From positions 558,001 to 622,000 of the forward strand of contig JAHGAU010000006.1 in assembly GCA_019925105.1 (NCBI GenBank): a stretch of DNA of 64,000 bases. Reading direction: 5' to 3'. The position numbers and the translations under genes were made by a program. A model generated the notes under the pieces. That model made no database searches, was not told where the DNA came from, and worked only from the letters and a program-made list of their open reading frames with translations. Shown piece after piece: positions 55,067-64,000 of the stretch (position 1 is its first letter; every line of letters begins with the position of its first letter). This stretch comes from Niebla homalea (Eukaryota; Ascomycota; Lecanoromycetes; Lecanorales; Ramalinaceae).

Positions 55067-55630
55067 AACTGCATTCCCAGGTCTGTTCCGAGGCCTCTGA
55101 AGGCATTCCCACAGAAGCTTTGTCCTGCCATTGCTGGGATCACTGACAGCTTTGCCTACCTGAAAGAGGCTTTTGTAGCTACCCTACTCGTGATCGCGGG
55201 CAGTCGATCTGAGTGATCCTTTCACCCCTTCCCTTGCAGACTTGTAAAAGACTGCGCAACATCATTGGAAAGTAGGAGTTGATGGTGCCTGTTACGCTAC
55301 CTTCTCGCTCGCCATGATAGAAAATACATTTCGTCGATGGTTTCGCAGTCCGGAGACCTCCCACTTGCTACGAGCACTGGCTGGCAACTTTAAATAACGT
55401 CGTCGGGGAACACTGGTTCAAAGGGGTAGGCATAACGCCGTGATGAGCCCCTAAGGGGTAAAACGTACGATATGGGAGTGGCATGGAATCAGGCAGATGC
55501 TCAAATTTTGGCGCGGCTATTGCAAGTAAATACTAGTCTGAGATCAACCACCCTTGGTCCCCGAAGGGAGTCTGAGTTCAAAAGTCGATTTTTCGGGTGG
55601 TAAACCGTTCCCGAGCCATTCTCAGGAATT
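55067..55630. other. Non-coding flank before the AT-rich block
   Basis: About 560 bp of normal base composition with no supported gene. The change to extreme AT content occurs sharply near 55630. Confidence 0.5.
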
Positions 55631-56116
55631 TTTTTCTACGTAAATTTTATTATTAATAAAAATTTAACTTTTCCGGGCATTCAGTATATTCCGTATACCT
55701 AAATTACCTATATCATAAATACCTTTAATTATATTAATAACTTAAGTAATACCGGTAATAAATTATTTTTATTACGGATTTAAATATAAATCTTTATTTA
55801 TTAAATAAGCTTTGAAGCGTTATATAAAGCTTATCCCCGGTCTATATATTTTAATTTTTATATATTCTTATAAAACCTTTTACCATATAAATAATACCGA
55901 CATAAATATCTTTTTTATAATAATTAATTTAAACTTAAAAAAAAAACTTAAAAAATAATTATGGAGATAAATAAAATAAGTATATTAATTTATAAATTCT
56001 TTAAGGAATTCTTAAATATTATATAAATAAAAAAAGGAATAATCTATTAGAATAAACTTATTAATTAGCTTTATAAACCCGTTAATACTTTATTAAATAA
56101 AATATAGAAAGGATCT

Positions 56117-56147
56117 TATTGGTGTATGGACCAAAAAGTGTAATAAT
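56117..56147 (-). mobile_element. Outer fragment of the interrupted, older LTR
   Basis: These 31 bp (TATTGGTGTATGGACC...ATAAT) match the first 31 bp of the solo LTR as read on the plus strand. The remainder of the same LTR resumes at 63209, on the other side of the inserted retrotransposon. The last five bases, ATAAT, are the target duplication. Confidence 0.75.
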
Positions 56148-56293
56148 TGTTATATACAGCATACATACATGGGAGCATTAATAGGTGTAGGACACCCTTT
56201 ATACGTAGAGGACAGGCATCCTTATAATACTTTTATCCTTTAGGTAGAATTATTATTAATATATTATTATACTTTTTAATCCCTATATTAATA
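56148..56293 (+). repeat. 5' LTR of the full-length element
   Basis: 146 bp, beginning TGTTATATAC and ending in a mutated form of CCAACA. It aligns along its length with the 3' LTR and with the reverse complement of the solo LTR. Many C-to-T and G-to-A differences. Confidence 0.8.
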
Positions 56294-57732
56294 AATAATA
56301 ATAATAGCTATTTATATTAATATTATATTAACGTATATCGTAAAATCCGTTAATATAAATTGAAGTATTAATTTATTAACTATAATAGATACTTCCCTTA
56401 TAATAATACTAAAAATATTAATTTTATATCCTTTAAAATATCGTTTTTAATTCGCTTTTAAATACTTTTAAAGAAAGATTAAAAATGGTATTATAAAGAA
56501 AATATATATATTATAGGCTTTTTAAGTATTACCGGATTTTAATATTATTACTTTAATATATTAATTAAACGCTTTATTAAAATCCGGTAACTTAATAACC
56601 GTAATAATTCTTTATTTAATTTCGGAAAAAGTTATTTAAATAATTAAGAATAATTAACGATTAAGTAACTTAAGAATTATATTTATTATAAATAAATTAC
56701 TTTAATTAAAATCTTTTAAAGCTATAGAATTTATTACTTTTTTTAATTTAATTCTTAAAAACTAGATTTTAAATCCTATAATATTTTAATATAATTTATT
56801 ATACTTTAAAGACGTTTTATTATTATTATAATTATTATATAAATTGTTATTAACCTTAATAAAGTTAAATAAATTTAAATTACGTTAATACGGTTAAAGT
56901 CCTTAAAAATTTAATACCATAAGATTATTATTTCTATTAAATAATTTTTTATTTTTATAATAATTATTAAATTCATTTTTTATATTAACGTTAATATTAT
57001 AACGTTCTTTTCCGGCTTTAAGTATTAAACCGGAATCTAAGTTTAATAAATTTAATATATTAAAATTAAATTTATTAAACTTAAGTTTATTATATTAAAT
57101 AAGAAATATTTTTATTAAAAAAATAATTTTTATTTAATTTATTAATCCGTTTAATTGGTTAAAAATAATAAGTTTTATTAAAAAGTAAATAATATAATTA
57201 TAAAATATAATTTAAGAATTAATTCCCGTTATTATATAAGGTTAATAATAAAATAATTTTAATAATAATTTATTCCTTCCTGTTAATAACGTAATATAAT
57301 TAATAAGAAACTTATAATTAAACCGATTAATAAATTTTAATTTTAATAACGTCGGATTTTTTAACTTTTTCTATAAAAATAAGTCCTCCGATATAACTCT
57401 TATAATTAAGTATTTTAAGAAGTATACCTTTTTCCGGAATATATATATTTTTATCGATCGATTAAAGGATATTATTTAAATAATAAATATATAATTATTA
57501 CGGAATAACTTATAATTATATTTAAGAAGTATTATTTTAAAGTAATATACTATAAAGTTATTAAATACCGAAAAACGATTTATTAAATATAATAATGGTT
57601 TAATTAAATAAACTTCTTAAATTATTATTAAACTTAAATTATTTTAATAAGTCGGTTTAAATATTCTAGTTATTAAAAAGTATATTATAAATAATACTTT
57701 TCGGAACCTGGAGTTTTATAAATATATATAAA

Positions 57733-57878
57733 TGTTGGTGTATGGACCAAAAGGTGTGATAATGTATGAATGATGATTCTACCTGAAGGATGGGAGCATC
57801 ATAAGGATGCCTGTCCTCTACGTACAAAGGGTGTCCTACACCTATCAATGCTCCCATGCATGCATGCTGCACCTAACA
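57733..57878 (-). mobile_element. Solo LTR, 146 bp, hardly mutated
   Basis: Starts TGTTGGTGTATGGACC and ends GCTGCACCTAACA, flanked on both sides by the direct duplication ATAAA (57728-57732 and 57879-57883). Same length as the mutated LTRs but in the opposite orientation and with normal GC content. It lies inside the decayed internal region of the full-length copy, so it is younger than that decay. Confidence 0.85.
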
Positions 57879-60800
57879 ATAAATTATTCTGTAGGTTATG
57901 TATATATTAAATTTTAATAATATTTAAAATTAACTTATATTTATTTATAATAAGTTAAATTTAGAATTTTAGCGGAATTTACGATTATTAATTATAATTA
58001 TTATTATTAATAATTATTTTAAGTTTATAAATAAATTTAAATATAATTAATAAGTTCACATTATTAAATATTATGTACCTTTATAAATATATCCGTAGAA
58101 TCGTAAAATAAGTACGTTATTTTAAGGTAACCGGAATTTTATAAAAAATTCAGAAATTAATCTTTTTTTTAATTATTAACGTTATTCTCTTAAACGTATA
58201 AATAAAATAAAGCTTATAATATACGCTTTTAAGAAAAAGGATAACGATAATTACTTTTAACGTTATAAAAGAAAATATTAACGTTAAGTTAAAGAAAATC
58301 AAAACCCTTAAAAAGAAAGTCCGATTTTAAATATTAAACGCGCCGTATAGAATAAAGGGTTAATTAAGCCTTTATACTTAAAAATAAAAAAGAGGAGAAT
58401 ACGTTACCCGATAAGAAGGAATTAAAAGGATCTTAAGATAACGATAACCTTACTATAAAAAAAATATATTTTATATACTTATTTTTTATATATTATTAAT
58501 ATATTAAATACGTATTAAAATATTTATTACGAAATAAACTTTTTACTTATTTTAAATATAATTATTAAAAATCAGAAAAAATAAACTTAAATATTCTTAA
58601 GACTTTTTTTATTAAATTAACGGATTTAATTTATTAATAATTAATATACATAAACTTAATAAATTAATAATGTATTATTTATAATTATTAACTTTATTAT
58701 AATAAAAAATACATACCCTATAAATTTTACTTTTAAGGTATATTAATATATTATAAGTAAAGTCCAATTTACCCTTAATTTACCCGTAATAGACTTCTAT
58801 ATAGATAACGGGTATCTTATTATAATTATTAATTATAATATTATATTCTTTTAAATTCTAGATTTAAATTTTAAAATCCAGAAATTACTTAAATTAATTC
58901 CGGTTATAAACGTTAATAATTTTAAGTCGATTATTAATAAATTTATAATATTTAATTTATTCTTTTTAAAGGAAAAGAATATAATATTTATTTTAAGAAA
59001 AATCTTAATTAAAATTTATTTAATATATAATTTATTTATTAATATTTTAATCGCTATTAATATTATAATTCTTAATAAAATAATAATCGATTTTAATAAT
59101 TAAAAATATATTATTAATACTTATAAAAATATAAGTATTAAGGTAATTATTTTTATAAAGGAAGTAGTATAATTACGACGTATAATTTATATAAAGTAAT
59201 AAACTTAAGTTTTAACTTATAGTACGGTATAAATATTAATTATATATTAAAAAAAAGGGACTTTAAAAGAATTACTAAAATCTTAAGATTTTATCTTTAA
59301 ACCGTAATTAATACCGTTTTATAATCTTAAATTCCGAGGTAATATATTTACGTATATCGTTAATTTAAAAATATTAATTATTTAAATTAAAAACAATATT
59401 AATTAAAAAGTTAACTTATTACGTAAAGTAAAACTTAAAATTTTATATAATTTATCCCCGTAACCTTATTATATAGTAATCCTAAGTTCATTAATATTAT
59501 TTATTATTTACGGATAAAAAACTTAAAAATTTAAGTTATAAATTTATAAAATTATCGTAATAATAATATTAATCCTTATATTCTCCGGAATAATCTTTAT
59601 AACTTTTAATTATTTAAAGATTTACTTAAATTAATTATTATAAATTAATAATCGTAAAGAATAAGTTTTACTTAATAATATTAAGATTTATACGTATAAC
59701 GGAAATACGTAAATTTAATTAAGTAATATCGTTAAAAAATTCGGTAATATCTTTAAAAATAACGGTACTATAATTAATATTCCAGAAAATTAATATATAT
59801 TTATTAATTTTCAATTTAATATAATTATTAAATTTAAAAGAATATATAATATTAAGCGTAAAGATTAAAAGGTTATAAATTAAGTTTTAAATAAAATATA
59901 TAATAAAAGTAAGCTATATTAATTTATATAATTTACGGAATTTTTATATTTTACTTTTATTGTTTAATACGATATTTTAAACGGATATAAAGATTACGTT
60001 ATAATTAATATTTAATTACTTAATAAAATTACGATTTCCGATTTATATCCGCTATTATTATAATAAGAAATAATTTCTTTAATTATAAATTACGAATATA
60101 TTACCGTAATTGATACCCGTAATTATTTTTATTAATTTCTTATACGTAAATCCGATTAATATAAACTTTATATTATTTTTTATAAAGATTAAAAGGAATC
60201 TTTAATAATATTAATAAGTTTTAAAGGTAATCCTTTATATATATAAAGATAAATAAATAATATATTACGTTTAATATAAGATTTTACGCAAGTATTTATA
60301 AATAATATAATTATTTTTTATTATTTATTAAAGGAGTATATTATTTATTTACGTTAAGTCTTTTAAATTCTTAAAGATAAATACGTAAATTTTTTATTAA
60401 TAAAATTATTTATCAATTATTTTATAATTAAGTTCCTTAATTAATAAGTTAATCTTTTAAGGATATTTACGTTTAATAATAAAATTAAAATTATATAAAA
60501 TCTTAAATTTCTTAACTTATTAAGAAACCTTAAAGTTTTCCTTAATTTTATAAATTAATTATATATTAAAGTAAAGAATTATATTTAATATATTACCCCG
60601 CTTTAAGTATATAAAATTTCTTTTACTATAAATTTAAGAAAAATAAATCTAAAATATACCGGTTTACGCTATAAATAAAAAATATTTCAGATTAAGTTTA
60701 TATTTACTTAAGAAAAGAACCGTATTTTTAAGGATTTAAAAAACGCGTTTTTAAAACCGTTATTTCTTATATATTATAATCTTAATTAACCCCTATTTAC

Positions 60801-63062
60801 CGATATTAATATATTAAAGGAATTAAATATTATAACTATAATATATTATATTAAGGATAACTTATTATTTTATAATATTACGGAGATTAACGATTTATTA
60901 AAAATTATATATAATAAAATATAATTAATAATATTCTTTAATAAAAGCTTAAATATAACTAAAAAAAATTATTAATTTATAAAGTTAAAAACTATAGGTA
61001 TAATTTAAATTATACGTAAAATTAAATATTTAATCGAAATAAATTATTATAAATTTAATTATATAATCTTTATAAATTATAACATAATTATTAATATTTT
61101 TAAATAAATTAATTTAAAAATTTCTATAATTAATAAGCTTAATCTCCGCTTAATTTACGTATTATAATATTTATTAATATTCGATATTTCGTTACGTTAT
61201 AAATCGGGTTTAACGAATATCGTTCTTAATATACTTTTACGATTAATTAATAATATATAGACTTTATTTATAGAAATCGGAATTCTCGATAATATAAATA
61301 ATAGTAAATTAATTGTTTTTTATTATATTTATATCTTAAATAAATTTAAAAAGTAAATTAAAGAAAAATATATAAAAGATAAAATATAAATAAAATTATA
61401 GAAAATCTTAATAATTAAAGAAGAATTAAATTTATAAGATATGAAAATTAAATTACGTTTTATATTAAAAAACGGCTTTATTTATAACTTAAAATCCGTT
61501 AATTATTTATTATAATTATATATACTTAATAAACTTAAAAGGTAATCTTTTAATAAATATATAATAATTTATTATATAATGATTTTAACCGATTTTACGA
61601 TAAACTAATAAACTTAATATATTTATTTAAGTTAAATAAATAGCTACGGAAATATATTACGTATTACCTTAAATATAGCCTAAATTAAACTAAAAAATAT
61701 ATATTTTATAAATTGCTTTAATTAATTTTAAGCCCATTAATTATCTTTTATATTATTTATATAAACTTTATTATTATTTTATTAAATTAATATAATTATA
61801 ATATACTCCTTACCGTTACCGATAAGTTCTTTAAATAAATACTTTTACTCCTTAATAATATTAAATTTAAGGTTAATAATTAAGTAAAATTACTATTAAT
61901 AAAATTAACGAAATAAAACTAAGGTAATCCCTTTAATATTATATTAAATAGAGATTATAAATTTATCTTTATATTTTGGAAATTTATATTTAAAAAAATA
62001 AATATTCGTATTTTTACGTTTAACGTATATTACCCTTAGATTAATAATTAATTAAAACGGATTAATTAAACGGTTAAGATCGTATTACGTTACTTTATAA
62101 TTATATATCCGGATTATAATTAAATAAATATTATCCTATATATTTAAGGTATCTTAAATAATTTAAAGTTAATATTAATTAAATTTACTTTAAATAAAAT
62201 TTATTATAATATAAATATTTATAATTTTTTAAATGTTTTAATAATATCTTTAATTCTTAAATACGATATACTTTAACTATAAAACCGTAAAGAAGTATAA
62301 AATATACTAGAATTTACGTAAATAATAATTAAATTCCGGTATAATTAAAGTTTTAAATTAATTTAATTCAATATTAATAATTTAATCTATTTAAAATTAT
62401 ATTATAGATATAATATCCTTAACATTAAAAATTATAAGCTATATTAATAATACACCGGATTTATTCCTATTATTAAGAAAATTAATTACCTTATATATAA
62501 GCTTAAATTGCCCGTTAATATAAAGATAATACCGGTTATTTTAATTAATATACTTAAGTTAATTAATAATCCAGTAAAAAACCCTTTTAATAAATAACTT
62601 AATTATAACGTGCCGTTTATACTTAAAATAAATTCCGAAAATAAGGAAAAGTATATTATTAAAAGGATTATTTATAAGGAAAAAAATAACAGATATTTAA
62701 TTAAATAAATTACTTAAGGTATAGAATATAATAGTAAGTTTCTATTATTAAAGTTATACCTTAACTTATTACGCGAATTCCATATTATTTATCCTAAATT
62801 CAATAACGTCATTGCTACCCGTTATAATAGACTTCGTATTACTTTATCGCGATTACCGGCGCTTATTAAAGTAATATCCTTATTATTTACTGGTACTCCT
62901 TATACGCTCTGTCTTAAGTATAATCGCGGCCGCCCCCGTAAGATCGGGTAAGATTTTAACATAAGAGTATAAGCATAGCGTATTATTAAGTATTAATATT
63001 TATATTAATATATTAAGGTAAACGTTATTATAGATAATAATTTTTTTTCTTTTAATAGCATT

Positions 63063-63208
63063 TATTATATATAACATATATATATAGGAGCATTAATAGG
63101 TATAGGATACCCTTTATACGTAGAGGACAGGCATCCTTATAATACTCCCATCCTTCAGGTAAAATCATTATTGATATATTATCACACTTTTTGGTCCCTA
63201 TACCAACA
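63063..63208 (+). repeat. 3' LTR of the full-length element
   Basis: 146 bp, beginning TATTATATATAAC (mutated TGTTA...) and ending GGTCCCTATACCAACA. It follows the decayed end of the polyprotein by about 110 bp. Confidence 0.8.
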
Positions 63209-63335
63209 ATAATATATGAATAATTATTCTACCTGAATGCAGATGGGATCGTAAGGATTATCTGTCCTCTACGTATAAAGAGTATTCTATACCTATGAAT
63301 ACTTCCGCGTATCCCTTATGCTATATATATATAAA
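63209..63335 (-). repeat. Remainder of the older, interrupted LTR
   Basis: Starts with the duplicated ATAAT and continues with ATGAATAATTATTCTACC, matching the solo LTR from about base 27 to its end. With 56117-56147 it makes one LTR split by the insertion. Confidence 0.75.
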
Positions 63336-63968
63336 ATAAATGCCATTAAAAGAAAAAAAATTTATTATTTATAATAACGTTTAACTTAATATATTAATAT
63401 AAATACTAATATTTAATAATATATTATACTCCCTATATCTTATATTTTTATATTAAAATTTGACTTAATTTTATGGGGGCGGCTATAATTACGCTTAAAA
63501 CGGAGCGTATAAAGAGTACCGGTAAACGGTAAGGGTATTACTTTAATAAACGCCGGTAATAAAATATTATAAAGTTTATTATAATAAAAAATAATAACGT
63601 TATTAAAATTAAGATACGTAATATAGAATTTATATAATAAGTTTAAGTATAATTTTAATAATAGAAGCTTACTATTATATTCCATATTTTAAGTAACTTA
63701 TTTAATTAAATATCTAATATTTTTTTCCCTATAAATAATTCTTTTAATAATATACTTTTCTTTATTCTTAAAATCTACTTTAAATATAAGCGGTACATTA
63801 TGGTTAAACTATTAATTAAGAAAATCTTTTATTAAATTATTAACTGGCTTAAATATATTAATTAAAATAAGCGGTATTATTTTTATATTAAAAAGTATTT
63901 TAAGTTTATATATAAAATAATTAATTTTCTTAATAATAATAAAAAATCCGGCGCGTTATTAATATAGT
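63336..63968 (-). mobile_element. 3' part of an older chromovirus copy, truncated
   Basis: On the minus strand this matches the 3' end of the full-length copy's polyprotein region (62432-63062), including the chromodomain-like and basic C-terminal parts. An open stretch at 63440-63685 (minus) is a remnant of it and not a gene. Homology stops near 63968, where unrelated GC-richer sequence begins, so this copy is truncated at its 5' side or broken there. Confidence 0.72.
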
Positions 63969-64000
63969 TGTTAGACTGACTCCGCTGGCGGCACGCCGGC

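Larger units (their letters stand above)
56148..63208 (+). mobile_element. Full-length, mutated Ty3/gypsy chromovirus-like retrotransposon, about 7.06 kb
   Basis: Two 146-bp direct repeats (56148-56293 and 63063-63208) bound the element, and ATAAT flanks it on both sides (56143-56147 and 63209-63213). Inside, on the plus strand and in the order expected for gypsy, decayed similarity can be seen. A possible protease region lies near 58.8 kb, a reverse-transcriptase catalytic region near 60.28-60.40 kb, and the HPQTDGQ-type integrase region near 62.02-62.19 kb. A chromodomain-like block lies near 62.64-62.77 kb, and a basic end near 62.93-62.95 kb. All frames are broken by C-to-T type changes, so it cannot encode protein. 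Domain calls are by eye. Confidence 0.78.
55631..63966. other. RIP-like AT-rich compartment
   Basis: About 8.3 kb of A/T-dominated sequence made largely of TTA/TAA/TAT words, with almost no CpA or TpG. The exceptions are short islands such as the solo LTR. No intact gene. The pattern is that left by repeat-induced point mutation of repeats. Unmutated-looking DNA resumes at about 63967. Confidence 0.85.
62432..63968. repeat. Palindrome of about 1.54 kb formed by tail-to-tail retrotransposon copies
   Basis: The left arm (62432 to about 63182) and right arm (about 63209-63968) are imperfect inverted repeats of each other, with a spacer of about 26 bp. Matching landmarks include CACCGGATTT/AAATCCGGCG, GGTACTCCTTATACGC/its complement and GCCGCCCCCGTAA/its complement. 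Confidence 0.8.

Noticed and set aside
57666..57872. Minus-strand ORF of 68 codons across the solo LTR
   Set aside because: It lies almost wholly within the LTR and its mutated flank, with no protein motif.
63440..63685. Minus-strand ORF of 81 codons in the AT-rich block
   Set aside because: It aligns with the decayed 3' part of the retrotransposon polyprotein in the opposite arm; a chance open remnant, not a gene.
55631..63966. Regularly spaced repeats that might suggest a CRISPR array
   Set aside because: This is eukaryotic DNA; the repeats are LTRs and A/T words without constant spacers.
62432..63968. Giant fold-back transposon
   Set aside because: The 5-bp target duplications and the LTR pair show that the symmetry comes from one retrotransposon inserted into an oppositely oriented copy.

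Overview
The window is nuclear DNA from a filamentous ascomycete (Pezizomycotina). The evidence is dense genes on both strands, short introns of about 45-130 bp with GT...AG (one GC...AG) borders, fungal-type proteins (CFEM protein, DHHC palmitoyltransferase, PMT2 mannosyltransferase, Ctr copper transporter, Rac GTPase), and a terminal AT-rich block that looks like repeat-induced point mutation (RIP). I cannot fix the class or species from sequence alone.

Positions 1 to about 52.3 kb are an ordinary housekeeping region with 28 supported genes. In order: an unrecognised low-complexity protein; ISD11 (hidden by introns); a CorA-like channel; a Ctr copper transporter; a small membrane protein; ERF2; an AWS/SET methyltransferase; two unrecognised proteins; MET16 (PAPS reductase) and MET3 (ATP sulfurylase) as a tandem sulfate-assimilation pair; PMT2; SF3A1/PRP21; SEC2; PDCD5; COQ4; a second SET protein of the Rubisco-methyltransferase type; a ketopantoate-reductase-like protein; LRP1; a twin-CX9C protein (MIX17/CHCHD2); a UBX protein; SURF1/SHY1; CENP-T; CMS1; a CFEM protein; NOP6; and a Rac GTPase. 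Many were rebuilt across introns. In most, exon lengths sum to an exact multiple of three with no internal stop, which is the main check on the models. Apart from MET16-MET3 I see no functional clustering. Mitochondrial genes (ISD11, COQ4, SURF1, MIX17) and RNA-processing genes (SF3A1, LRP1, CMS1, NOP6) recur.

Mobile DNA enters this region as a 558-bp fold-back element (33447-34004) in the divergent promoter of COQ4 and the second SET gene. At 52773-53389 there is a 617-bp TA-flanked element with hairpin-forming GC-rich ends and an AT-rich core. An intact HNH-nuclease-type gene (53750-55066) lies between that element and the AT-rich block.

From about 55.63 kb to about 63.97 kb the sequence is extremely AT-rich and codes for nothing intact. 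It resolves into a nested set of retrotransposons: a full-length Ty3/gypsy chromovirus copy (56148-63208, 146-bp LTRs, 5-bp target duplication ATAAT) inserted into the LTR of an older, oppositely oriented copy whose remains run to about 63968. Inside it sits a hardly mutated 146-bp solo LTR (57733-57878) with its own 5-bp duplication ATAAA. The tail-to-tail arrangement gives a palindrome of about 1.5 kb. This nested, RIP-decayed structure with a younger escaped solo LTR is the most interesting thing here. I found no CRISPR array, rRNA, convincing tRNA or secondary-metabolite cluster, and no clear sign of an undescribed enzymatic system.
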